Assembly (NCBI GenBank): GCA_035464655.1
Contig: DATHRZ010000097.1
Location: forward strand, 1-7,304
From: JARFPW01 sp035464655
GTDB lineage: Bacteria > Gemmatimonadota > Gemmatimonadetes > Palauibacterales > Palauibacteraceae
Length of the DNA stretch: 7,304 bases
Reading direction: 5' to 3'
Shown here: positions 1 to 7,112 of the stretch, in pieces
Layout: each line of letters begins with the position of its first letter
How positions within the stretch are numbered: the first letter of the stretch is position 1
The notes under the pieces: generated by a model
What the model saw: the letters and a program-made list of their open reading frames with translations, nothing else
What the model was told of the DNA's origin: nothing
Database searches by the model: none
Position numbers and translations under genes: made by a program

Positions 1-1
1 G

Positions 2-661
2 CTCGTCACGATTCACGACGACACCGTCGACCGGACCACCGACGGCACGGGCCCCGTCGAGAACATGACCCTGGACGAGATCCGCCGGCTCGACGCGGGA
101 CACCACTTCACTCCCGATCGCGGACGGTCGTTTCCGTATCGCGGGGCCGGGGTTCGCGTTCCGACCCTGGATGAAGCCGTCGCGGCAGCCGGTCGGCTTC
201 CGATGATCATCGAGGTCAAGTCGCGCGCCGCTGGCGAGGCTCTTGGAGACTGGCTCCGAGCGCGCCGCGCGGAGCACGCCGATGTCGATCGGTTCATCGT
301 GGCCGGCTTCGAGCGAGACATGGTGGCGCCCGCGGCAAACGCCGCGGACTGGCGCAGCGCCACGCGAGCCGACCTGATCGCGTTCGTGCTCCTCGGAAAG
401 CTCGGGATCGACGGACCGCTCCCGCCGCACGTCGACGCGATCATGGTGCCCATCCGCAAAGGACCGCTCAGGCTCGTGACCCGGGCGTTCGTGCGGCGAG
501 CGCACGAACGAGGAGTAGGCGTCTTCGTGTGGACCGTGAACCGGCCCTCCGTCATGCGCGAGCTGCTCGACATCGGCGTCGACGGACTGATCAGCGACGT
601 CCCGGCCCGCCTGAATCGAATCGCCGCCGAACTCGTTGCCGTACGCCCCCATTTGCGCTAA
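2..661 (+). CDS. Glycerophosphodiester phosphodiesterase, C-terminal part (5' end outside window)
   Basis: The reading frame is open from the window edge and gives 219 residues before the TAA stop. It matches the GDPD TIM-barrel family, which hydrolyses glycerophosphodiesters to glycerol-3-phosphate and an alcohol. Visible family marks are the IHDDTVDRTTDGTG block at residues 4-17, which carries the second catalytic His (H5) and the RTT signature; VPTLDEAV near residue 53; the metal-site strand IIEVK near residue 68; and the terminal barrel strands FVWTVN and GVDGLISDVPARL. The N-terminal HRG and PENT segments and the first acidic metal ligands must lie upstream. The ATG at 65 is internal, because the HD/RTT motif precedes it. 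No signal peptide can be judged. The family call is firm; substrate and cytoplasmic versus periplasmic location are not determinable here. Confidence 0.9.
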   Translation, partial: LVTIHDDTVDRTTDGTGPVENMTLDEIRRLDAGHHFTPDRGRSFPYRGAGVRVPTLDEAVAAAGRLPMIIEVKSRAAGEALGDWLRARRAEHADVDRFIVAGFERDMVAPAANAADWRSATRADLIAFVLLGKLGIDGPLPPHVDAIMVPIRKGPLRLVTRAFVRRAHERGVGVFVWTVNRPSVMRELLDIGVDGLISDVPARLNRIAAELVAVRPHLR

Positions 662-664
662 CGT
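636..664 (+). promoter_or_regulatory. Possible sigma70-like promoter for the TonB-dependent receptor
   Basis: TTGCCG at 636-641 and TAACGT at 659-664 are separated by exactly 17 bp, and the -10 overlaps the stop codon of the phosphodiesterase gene. Transcription would begin near 671 and give a leader of about 55 nt before the receptor ATG. The match is partial (4/6 for -35, 3/6 for -10). The dinB candidate promoter has a similar form (TTGGCG, TAACCT). In GC-rich DNA such matches can be chance, so this is tentative. Confidence 0.25.
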
Positions 665-713
665 CGCAGAGTCGGACATTTTGCGGCCGTCTACCGCACC
701 ATCTCTTCTTTGC

Positions 714-720
714 GAGGGAG
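714..720 (+). promoter_or_regulatory. Shine-Dalgarno of the TonB-dependent receptor gene
   Basis: GAGGGAG lies 5 nt before the ATG at 726. It decides the start: the same frame is open back to a TTG at 636, but that start has no ribosome-binding site, overlaps the preceding gene and would bury the signal peptide about 30 residues in. Confidence 0.75.
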
Positions 721-725
721 TCGTC

Positions 726-3700
726 ATGATCGCTCTCCGTCCGTTCTGCCCCCGATCGTTCATCAGGATCCCTGTCTCACTGCTGCTCCTGCTCGGCTTC
801 GGGCTTGCAGCGAGCACCGATCTGCACGCGCAGGCACAGGCAACGACCGGGATTATCCGCGGCACGGTCACCGACCCGTCGGGTGAACCTGTCGTCAATG
901 CTTCCGTACTCCTGGAGCAGCGCGAGACGGGCTTCCGGGCGGAGGTCGCCACCTCCTCTTCGGGCACCTTCGTACGAACCCTGCTGCCGCTCGGCACCTA
1001 CGACGTGACGGCCGAGCTCCTGGGTGAGTACCCGAACGAGGTAGTGCGGGGGATCAACCTGCGCGTCGGTGAGACGGTCAACCTCAGCATCCAGTTCCAG
1101 CCCGTCGAGCTCGAGGGGCTCGTCGTGGATGCCGATCAGGATCCCCTGGTCGACCCCCAAGACCCGACGCAGTCGCAACGCCTGTCGGAGGAAGTGGTCG
1201 ACGGGCTGCCGAACAACGGGCGCAATTATCTCGACTACACGCTCCTGACACCGGGCGTCCAGATCGGGCAGGGGCCCGATGGCGACGTGCTGAACATCAG
1301 TGGCCAGCGCGGCATCTTCAACAACGTCATGGTCGACGGCGCCGACTTCAACAACCCGTTTTTCGGTGAGCAGCGTGGGGGACAGCGGCCGGCCTTCACC
1401 TTCAACCAGGACGCCGTCGACGAGATGGTGGTCGTCGGCCAGGGTGCACCGGCCGAGTTCGGCCGCTCGGCCGGCGGGTTCGTCACCGTGATCACGAAGT
1501 CCGGCACGAACGAGTTCGAAGGGTCCGCCCATTATTTCGGGCAATTCGACGGCCTTTCCGCTGAGTTCCCGTCGGCGCGTGGTGGTGGTAAGCCGGAGTT
1601 CGACCGGCACCAGTTCGGCTTCACCCTCGGCGGGCCGATCGTGCGAGACAAGGCGTTCTTCTTCCTGGCCTACGACCAGCAAGTCGGTGACGAGACGAAG
1701 CAGCAGAACCGCACGGGCGCCTTCTCCCAGGCCGAGCTCACGAAGCTCGATAACTTCCTGCAGTCGGAGTATCCGGGCCGGTTCGACAACGAGTTCGGTC
1801 CGATCGCCCGTACGGACGACAACCGCGCGATCATCGCGAAGCTCGACTTCAACCTGGCGGACAACCACCGGGCGTCGCTGAAGTACAACCACACGTTCTC
1901 AGAACAAGTGAACGGCACGTTCGACGTGGACGCGTGGGGGCTGAGCGCCAACGGCATCGAGAAGGACTTTTCGAACGCGATCAACGGGGCACTGAACTCC
2001 CAGCTCTCCAATACGGTGTCCAACGAGTTCCGCTTCCAGTGGGCCCGCGAGGACCGGCCCCGCAACTACGACGGCCCCGAGTTCCCGGGTGGCGACGTGC
2101 CGCAGCAGCCGGCCTACGAGGGCGTCAAACCGTTCCCGGACACGGGAATGGGCTTCACCGACGGGTTCCGGATCGGGCTGCCCTTCTTCCTGCCGATCGA
2201 TCCGGGCTACGACACGCGGTTTCAGTTGGTCGACAACGTGTCCTACCTGACTGGGAATCACCTGTTCAAAGTGGGGGCGGAGTACAATCGGACGCGGGTC
2301 GAGCAGCAGTTCGTCGGGTTCTCAAACGGTCGATACATCTTCGACTCCGTTGATAGCTTCATCGACTTCGTGGAGAACGGAAACAGCGACGGCGTGGTGC
2401 TATTCCTCCAGTCGGCCACGGTGCCTCCGGTCTCGCAGTCCGAGCTCGGGCTCCAAGACTTCACGGTGAACGAAGTCGGCCTGTTCATCCAGGACACCTG
2501 GACTCCGACGGAGAAGCTCACGCTCAACCTGGGAGTCCGCTGGGAAGGCACATGGCACCCGGACGTTTTCATCGAGCCCGGGGATACGTACTTCGCACCG
2601 TACATCGCCGATTCCTCGTTCGACTTCCCGTCGGACGGTACGATCCCGAACGACCTGAACAACTGGCAGCCGCGCTTCGGCCTCACGTACGACGTGAACG
2701 GGGACGGAAACATGATCGTCCGCGCGAACGCCGGCTCGTATTTCTCGCGCATCCCGATGCTCGTGTTCGCGCAGCACCGGACGACCAACGGAGCCTTCCA
2801 GCAGATCCTCGCGGGCAGCGGCGCGGACTACGACAACTTCGGGACGATCCCTGCCTACGGGGACCTCCTGCTACCCACCGGCGATCCGTTCCTGCCCGAC
2901 ATCCAGGTGGCCTCTGACCAACTCCAGTTGCCGCGGACCTGGTCCTTCGGCGCGGGATTCGAGCGGCGGCTCACGGAAGACCTGGCGATCGAGCTCTCCG
3001 GCCGGCACGCCCGGACCGACAATCTGTTCCGGTTCACGAACGCCAACGCGGCGGAGCTCGGAACGCCCTACGCCATCGGTACGCACCCCGGCGGCGGCGG
3101 CATCGGGACGCTTACGGTCACCGAGAGCACCGCGCGCTCGCGCTACTTCTCGGGGACCATCGGCTTGAAGGGCCGGCAGGCGTTCGACGGGTTGCTGACC
3201 TTCGAGGCTAATTACACGCTGGCGTCCGACAAGTCGGACGACGACAACGAGCGCGATCCGTTCACGATTCGTATCGCCGACCACACGATGCTGGACGCCG
3301 AATACAACTGGTCGGATCGCGACCGGCGGCACTCCGTGAACGCGTACATGCTGTTCCACCTGCCGGAGGACATCCAATTCAACAACATCATCCGTTACGC
3401 ATCGGCATCGCCCGTCTCTGAGAGCTGCGGACCCCGACCGGGCAATCCCTTCGCACCGCCCGCCGGCGACCGGGCGCTGGCGCCGGGCGACCGAATCTGC
3501 ACGGACGGTTCGGTAATCGAGCGCAACACGCTGCGGCGCGACAACGAGATCTTCACCTGGAACATCCGGATCTCCAAGGCGTTCCCGATCGGCGACACGG
3601 GCAACGCGGTCGAGCCGATCTTCGAGGTGTTCAACGTGACGAACGCCGACAACTTCCTCGACGCGTCGCAGGGCGGTCTGCTGTTCAATTTCGACGGGAC

Positions 3701-3761
3701 GATCCGCGACGGACGCGGCGACACCCGACGCGCACAACTCGGTTTGCGCTACACGTTCTGA
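726..3761 (+). CDS. Oar-like TonB-dependent outer-membrane receptor with N-terminal carboxypeptidase-regulatory-like domain
   Basis: The protein has 1011 residues. A signal peptide covers residues 1-39: basic start, hydrophobic stretch SLLLLLGFGLAAS, and a likely cut after an AQA. A carboxypeptidase-regulatory-like beta-sandwich follows at about 41-125 (GIIRGTVTDPSGEPV, GTFVRTLLPLGTYDV). The plug domain spans about 150-260 and contains LPNNGRNYLDYTLLTPGV, VMVDGADFNNPFFGEQRGG and FGRSAGGFVTVITKSGTNEF. The rest is a long beta-barrel with repeated aromatic strands, ending in the outer-membrane terminal signature LGLRYTF with a final Phe. A DVNGDGN loop (656-662) resembles a calcium-binding turn. 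Such receptors use TonB-ExbB-ExbD energy for uptake; Oar proteins of Myxococcus act in development and adhesion. No SusD-like lipoprotein lies beside it, so this is not a SusCD pair. Substrate is unknown. The two mature-protein cysteines, C901 and C925, flank one loop. Confidence 0.93.
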   Translation: MIALRPFCPRSFIRIPVSLLLLLGFGLAASTDLHAQAQATTGIIRGTVTDPSGEPVVNASVLLEQRETGFRAEVATSSSGTFVRTLLPLGTYDVTAELLGEYPNEVVRGINLRVGETVNLSIQFQPVELEGLVVDADQDPLVDPQDPTQSQRLSEEVVDGLPNNGRNYLDYTLLTPGVQIGQGPDGDVLNISGQRGIFNNVMVDGADFNNPFFGEQRGGQRPAFTFNQDAVDEMVVVGQGAPAEFGRSAGGFVTVITKSGTNEFEGSAHYFGQFDGLSAEFPSARGGGKPEFDRHQFGFTLGGPIVRDKAFFFLAYDQQVGDETKQQNRTGAFSQAELTKLDNFLQSEYPGRFDNEFGPIARTDDNRAIIAKLDFNLADNHRASLKYNHTFSEQVNGTFDVDAWGLSANGIEKDFSNAINGALNSQLSNTVSNEFRFQWAREDRPRNYDGPEFPGGDVPQQPAYEGVKPFPDTGMGFTDGFRIGLPFFLPIDPGYDTRFQLVDNVSYLTGNHLFKVGAEYNRTRVEQQFVGFSNGRYIFDSVDSFIDFVENGNSDGVVLFLQSATVPPVSQSELGLQDFTVNEVGLFIQDTWTPTEKLTLNLGVRWEGTWHPDVFIEPGDTYFAPYIADSSFDFPSDGTIPNDLNNWQPRFGLTYDVNGDGNMIVRANAGSYFSRIPMLVFAQHRTTNGAFQQILAGSGADYDNFGTIPAYGDLLLPTGDPFLPDIQVASDQLQLPRTWSFGAGFERRLTEDLAIELSGRHARTDNLFRFTNANAAELGTPYAIGTHPGGGGIGTLTVTESTARSRYFSGTIGLKGRQAFDGLLTFEANYTLASDKSDDDNERDPFTIRIADHTMLDAEYNWSDRDRRHSVNAYMLFHLPEDIQFNNIIRYASASPVSESCGPRPGNPFAPPAGDRALAPGDRICTDGSVIERNTLRRDNEIFTWNIRISKAFPIGDTGNAVEPIFEVFNVTNADNFLDASQGGLLFNFDGTIRDGRGDTRRAQLGLRYTF

Positions 3762-3803
3762 CCGTGGCGGGGCCGTCAGGCCTCGACCACCGTGCCACGA
3801 TGC

Positions 3804-3828
3804 GAGGCCCGCCGGGTTGGCGGGCCTC
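3804..3828 (+). terminator. Probable intrinsic terminator after the receptor gene
   Basis: A perfect 10-bp inverted repeat (GAGGCCCGCC / GGCGGGCCTC) with the 5-nt loop GGGTT starts 42 bp after the receptor stop. The following tract is weak (CGTCGTTT), so release may be inefficient or Rho-assisted. It separates the receptor from dinB. Confidence 0.7.
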
Positions 3829-3846
3829 CGTCGTTTCGGCTAACCT
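3817..3846 (+). promoter_or_regulatory. Candidate promoter for a leaderless dinB transcript
   Basis: TAACCT at 3841-3846 fits the TANNNT -10 form, and its last base is followed by 6 nt and then the dinB ATG at 3853. A transcript starting 7 nt after the hexamer would begin at the A of the ATG. TTGGCG at 3817-3822 gives a -35-like element (4/6) at an 18-bp spacing, inside the terminator hairpin. The bases before the ATG (TTCGGTC) contain no Shine-Dalgarno, unlike the three other genes whose starts are visible. No SOS box is recognisable. Confidence 0.4.
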
Positions 3847-3852
3847 TCGGTC

Positions 3853-5043
3853 ATGCCCGAGACACCCACCATCCTGCATGTCGACATGGACGCGTTCTTC
3901 GCGGCTGTCGAGGTGCGCGAGAACCCGGCGCTTCGAGGACGGCCCGTGGTCGTCGGCGCCGACCCGCAGGGCGGCGAGGGGCGTGGCGTCGTCTCGACGG
4001 CCAACTACGAAGCACGGAAGTACGGCATCCACTCCGCGCAGCCGATCTCGCAGGCGTGGCGGCGCTGTCCGCACGCCGTGTTTCTCAAGCCGCGCGGGCG
4101 ACTGTACGCCGACGCGTCGCGGAAGGTGTTCGACGTTTTCGCGACGTACACCGACCTGGTCGAACCGCTCGGCATCGACGAGGCGTTTCTCGACGTCACG
4201 GCCAGCCGGCGGCTGTTCGGCGAGGGCCCGGCGCTCGCCCGGCGGCTCAAAGACGACGTGCGCGACGCGACCGGACTGACCGCGTCGGTCGGGGTCGCGG
4301 CGGTCAAGTTCGTGGCGAAGATCGCCAGCGACCTGCGAAAGCCCGACGGCCTCGTCGTCGTCGAGCCGGGCACCGAGGCCGACTTTCTCGCGCCGCTGCC
4401 CGTGCGCCGGCTGTGGGGCGCGGGCCCGAAGACGCTCGAGAAACTCAGGGCGCTCGGCTGCACGACGATCGGCGACGTCGCGGCGCTGGCGCCCGAAGTG
4501 CTCGAACGCCGGTTCGGCGAATCGCTGGGCGGTCGCTTCCACCGCCTGGCCAACGGAATCGACACGCGCCGGGTGCACTCCGGTCGCGAACGGAAGTCGC
4601 TCGGCAAGGAGACCACGTTCGACGAGGACCTGACCGACCGCGCCGCCGTCGAGCGCACGCTGCTCGGCCTGTGCGAGGGCGTCGCCGCCGCCTGCCGGCG
4701 CAAGGGACTCGCCGGCACCACCGTTACGGTCAAGCTGCGGTTCACGGGCTTCGACACGGTGACCCGCCAGACGGGCGTGCCGACGCCGGCCGACACGGTG
4801 GAGGCGATCTGGCCCGTGGCGCGCGAGCTGTTCCGGAAGGCCGACCGGCGCGGCGCGGGGATCCGGCTCGTGGGCGTCACCCTGTCGGGGTTCGACGGCG
4901 AGCCGGCCACCCAGCTCGGCATGTTCGAGCCGACCGGCCCGCCGTCCGACCGCGTCGTGGCCGAAGCCGTCGACCGCCTGCGCGAGCGCTTCGGACGGGA
5001 TAGCGTACGGCGCGCGGCGCTGCTCGAAACCGACGACGCCTGA
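3853..5043 (+). CDS. dinB: DNA polymerase IV (Y-family translesion polymerase, DinB)
   Basis: The protein has 396 residues. Y-family polymerases copy past damaged bases in the cytoplasm without proofreading. The palm motif HVDMDAFFAAVE (9-20) supplies metal ligand D11 and the predicted steric-gate F16. The fingers have RGVVSTANYEARKYGIHSAQP (44-64). The second catalytic block LGIDEAFLDVT contains D109 and E110; the usual Ser before IDE is Gly. SVGVAAVKFVAKIASDLRKP (145-164) is the conserved palm segment, followed by helix-hairpin-helix thumb sequence RLWGAGPKTLEKLRALG (186-202). The little finger runs from about 245. QLGMF (354-358) is a canonical beta-clamp-binding pentapeptide. All catalytic residues are present, so the gene looks intact. 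It follows a terminator hairpin after 91 bp, and the next gene starts 51 bp downstream, so co-transcription with the HD hydrolase is possible. The ATG start precedes the palm motif by the usual short distance. Confidence 0.97.
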   Translation: MPETPTILHVDMDAFFAAVEVRENPALRGRPVVVGADPQGGEGRGVVSTANYEARKYGIHSAQPISQAWRRCPHAVFLKPRGRLYADASRKVFDVFATYTDLVEPLGIDEAFLDVTASRRLFGEGPALARRLKDDVRDATGLTASVGVAAVKFVAKIASDLRKPDGLVVVEPGTEADFLAPLPVRRLWGAGPKTLEKLRALGCTTIGDVAALAPEVLERRFGESLGGRFHRLANGIDTRRVHSGRERKSLGKETTFDEDLTDRAAVERTLLGLCEGVAAACRRKGLAGTTVTVKLRFTGFDTVTRQTGVPTPADTVEAIWPVARELFRKADRRGAGIRLVGVTLSGFDGEPATQLGMFEPTGPPSDRVVAEAVDRLRERFGRDSVRRAALLETDDA

Positions 5044-5082
5044 CGAAGCACGCCGCCCGGCGAAGACCGACGACAACCGACG

Positions 5083-5087
5083 GGAGG
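5083..5087 (+). promoter_or_regulatory. Shine-Dalgarno of the HD hydrolase gene
   Basis: GGAGG within a GGGAGGGG run lies 7 nt before the ATG at 5095. It is a near-perfect anti-16S match and fixes this start. I see no convincing promoter or hairpin in the 51 bp after dinB. Confidence 0.75.
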
Positions 5088-5094
5088 GGACGAC

Positions 5095-5697
5095 ATGGCG
5101 GAGACGCCGACGCGCGACGAGGCCCTGGCGCTGATGCACGAATACACCGAGAGCGGGAACCTGCGGCGGCACATGTACGCCGTCGAGGCGGCGATGCGCG
5201 ACTACGCCGGCGAGTTCGGCGAGGACGAGGAGGTGTGGGGCGTGACGGGGTTGATCCACGACTTCGACTACGAGCGCTGGCCGAACGACGACCACGCGCC
5301 CGACGCCGAGCATCCGACGCAGGGGGTGTCGATCCTGCGCGAGCGCGGCTGGCCGGACGACATCCTGCACGCCGTGATGGCGCACGCCGACTACACCGGC
5401 GTCGAGCCCGAGACGCAAATGGCCCGCGCGCTCAGGGCCGTCGACGAGCTGACCGGCTTCATCATGGCGTGCGCCCTCATCCGTCCGACCGGGATTTCCG
5501 ACCTCAAGCCCAAGTCCGTCAAGAAGAAGCTGAAAGACAAGCGGTTCGCCGCCGCCGTCAGCCGCGAGCACATGCGGCGCGACTGGGACGCGCTCGGCGT
5601 CGATCACACCGAGCACATCGAGCGCGTGATCGAGGCGATGCGCGGGATCGCGGAGCGGCTGGGGTTCGGCGCGGACGGGAGGCCCGTCGATGCCTGA
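5095..5697 (+). CDS. Predicted HD-superfamily hydrolase (COG2316-type)
   Basis: The protein has 200 residues and no signal peptide or membrane segment, so it should be cytoplasmic. HD proteins are metal-dependent phosphohydrolases. The expected ligands are visible: H26 in LRRHMYAVEAAM, H55-D56 in GLIHDFDYERWP, H73, H97 in VMAHADY, and D117 in RAVDELTGFI. The C-terminal block ISDLKPKSVKKKLKDKRFA (134-152) and the overall length match the uncharacterised predicted-hydrolase family COG2316 as I remember it. The natural substrate of that family is not known to me; a nucleotide or phosphorylated metabolite is only a family-level guess. The gene ends 8 bp inside the tryptophanase gene, which suggests translational coupling and a shared pathway or shared regulation. 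All metal-site residues appear intact, so an active enzyme is likely. Confidence 0.85.
   Translation: MAETPTRDEALALMHEYTESGNLRRHMYAVEAAMRDYAGEFGEDEEVWGVTGLIHDFDYERWPNDDHAPDAEHPTQGVSILRERGWPDDILHAVMAHADYTGVEPETQMARALRAVDELTGFIMACALIRPTGISDLKPKSVKKKLKDKRFAAAVSREHMRRDWDALGVDHTEHIERVIEAMRGIAERLGFGADGRPVDA
5677..5682 (+). promoter_or_regulatory. Shine-Dalgarno of the tryptophanase gene, inside the HD gene
   Basis: GGGAGG lies 7 nt before the ATG at 5690 and within the last codons of the HD gene. It favours the 5690 start over the next in-frame ATG at 5705, which would have poor spacing. Confidence 0.65.
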
Positions 5698-7099
5698 CGG
5701 CCCGATGCGCAGTCCGCGCAAGATCTCGACGATCATCGAGCCGTTCCGCATCAAGAGCGTCGAGCCGATCCGGCTGACGACGCCCGACGAGCGCGACGAG
5801 TTGATCCGCGAGGCCGGCTACAACGTGTTTCTGCTAGAGGCGCGCTACGTGCTGCTCGACTTCCTCACCGACAGCGGCACGGGCGCGATGAGCGCCGCGC
5901 AGTGGGCGGGGATCATGCGGGGAGACGAATCTTACGCGGGCAGCGACAGCTTTCTCCGGTTCCGCGACGCCGTGCGCGACATCACCGGGCTCGAGCACGT
6001 GATTCCGACCCACCAGGGGCGCGCCGCCGAGCGCATCCTGTTCACCACCGTGTGCGAGCCCGGCGACGTGGTGCCGAACAACACGCACTTCGACACGACG
6101 CGCGCCAACATCGAGTACGTGGGCGCGACGGCGCTCGACCTGCCGTGCGCCGAGGGGAAGAGCCTGTCGACGCCGGGCCCGTTCAAGGGGAACATCGACC
6201 TCGAAGCACTGGAGCGCGTGCTGGACGATCCGGACACGAACGTCCCGCTCGCGATGATCACGGTGACCAACAACTCGGGCGGTGGACAGCCCGTGTCGCT
6301 CGCCAACATCCGGGCGGCATCCACGCTCTGCCGCACCCGCGGCGTTCCGTTCTACCTCGACGCCTGTCGGTTCGCCGAGAACGCCTACTTCATCCAGCAG
6401 CGCGAGGAGGGGTACGCCGACACGCCGCTGATCGACATCGCGCGCGAAATGTTCGCCTGCGCCGACGGCGCGACGATGTCGGCCAAGAAGGACGGGATGG
6501 CGAACATCGGCGGGTTCCTCGCCACGAACGACGAGGCGCTCGCGCAGCAGGAGAAGGATCTGCTGATCCTCACCGAGGGCTTCCCGACCTACGGCGGGCT
6601 CGCCGGGCGCGACCTCGAGGCCGTGGCGATCGGCCTGTACGAGGCACTCGACCCCGACTACCAGAAGTATCGCATCGCCTCGACCGCCTACCTCGGCAAC
6701 CACGTGGCGGCGGGCGGCGTGCCGATCGTGCAGCCGCCCGGCGGACACGCCGTGTACATCGACGCGGCGGCGTTCTGTCCGCACCTCGAGCCGCTCGACT
6801 ATCCCGGCATCTCGCTGTGCGTCGAGCTATACCGCGAGGCGGGGATCCGGGCCGTCGAAATCGGCAGCGTGATGTTCGGGGCCGACGATCCGGACACCGG
6901 TGAGCGGAAGCCCGCCCGCAACGAGCTGGTGCGCCTCGCGATCCCGCGGCGGGTCTACACCCAGAGCCACATCGACTACGCCGTCGAGGCGATTCTCAAC
7001 GTGTACGACCGGCGCGGCGAGATGGGCGGGTACGCGATCACGTACGAGCCGGCATTCCTGCGGCACTTCACCTGCCGGTTCGCTCCGAAGGGGGGCTGA
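5690..7099 (+). CDS. tnaA: Tryptophanase (tryptophan indole-lyase), beta-eliminating PLP lyase
   Basis: The protein has 469 residues, close to E. coli TnaA (471). Tryptophanase splits L-tryptophan to indole, pyruvate and ammonia in the cytoplasm. Family marks are EPFRIKSVEP (17-26), LTDSGTGAMS (59-68), MRGDESYAGS with catalytic Tyr82, PTHQGR with carboxylate-binding R111, NNSGGGQPVSLANI, LDACRFAENAYFI with PLP-contacting D224 and R227, and MSAKKD with Schiff-base K267. R415 in VRLAIPRRVYT is the second carboxylate Arg. Much of the sequence resembles tyrosine phenol-lyase (KSVE, MSxxQWAG, NIGGFL, YLG..GVPIV), but three substrate-pocket positions are tryptophanase-like: D135 (Thr in TPL), I391 (Arg381 in TPL) and H459 (Phe448 in TPL). 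I therefore favour tryptophan over tyrosine. The N-terminus is about 10 residues longer than in E. coli TnaA. No tnaC-like leader precedes it; the HD gene does, with an 8-bp overlap. No tnaB permease lies within the window. Confidence 0.9.
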   Translation: MPDGPMRSPRKISTIIEPFRIKSVEPIRLTTPDERDELIREAGYNVFLLEARYVLLDFLTDSGTGAMSAAQWAGIMRGDESYAGSDSFLRFRDAVRDITGLEHVIPTHQGRAAERILFTTVCEPGDVVPNNTHFDTTRANIEYVGATALDLPCAEGKSLSTPGPFKGNIDLEALERVLDDPDTNVPLAMITVTNNSGGGQPVSLANIRAASTLCRTRGVPFYLDACRFAENAYFIQQREEGYADTPLIDIAREMFACADGATMSAKKDGMANIGGFLATNDEALAQQEKDLLILTEGFPTYGGLAGRDLEAVAIGLYEALDPDYQKYRIASTAYLGNHVAAGGVPIVQPPGGHAVYIDAAAFCPHLEPLDYPGISLCVELYREAGIRAVEIGSVMFGADDPDTGERKPARNELVRLAIPRRVYTQSHIDYAVEAILNVYDRRGEMGGYAITYEPAFLRHFTCRFAPKGG

Positions 7100-7112
7100 G
7101 GACGCTTGGGGC

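Noticed and set aside
777..1892. Minus-strand 371-codon frame opposite the receptor
   Set aside because: It is antisense to the signal peptide, regulatory-like domain and plug of the receptor, and has no recognisable features.
3792..5003. Plus-strand 403-codon frame overlapping dinB
   Set aside because: It is very rich in Arg, Ala and Gly and has no motif. The DinB frame, with all catalytic residues, explains this DNA.
5044..5094. Possible promoter or terminator between dinB and the HD gene
   Set aside because: I found no good -10/-35 pair and no stable hairpin; only the Shine-Dalgarno is supported.
3685..5754. Minus-strand open frame of 689 codons opposite dinB and the HD gene
   Set aside because: It lies antisense to two genes with clear family motifs. 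Its sequence is low-complexity Arg/Val/Ala/Gly-rich with no recognisable domain, as expected from GC-rich codon bias on the opposite strand.
5834..6784. Minus-strand 316-codon frame opposite tryptophanase
   Set aside because: It is a shadow frame with Arg/Val/Gly bias and no domain; the tryptophanase frame is beyond doubt.
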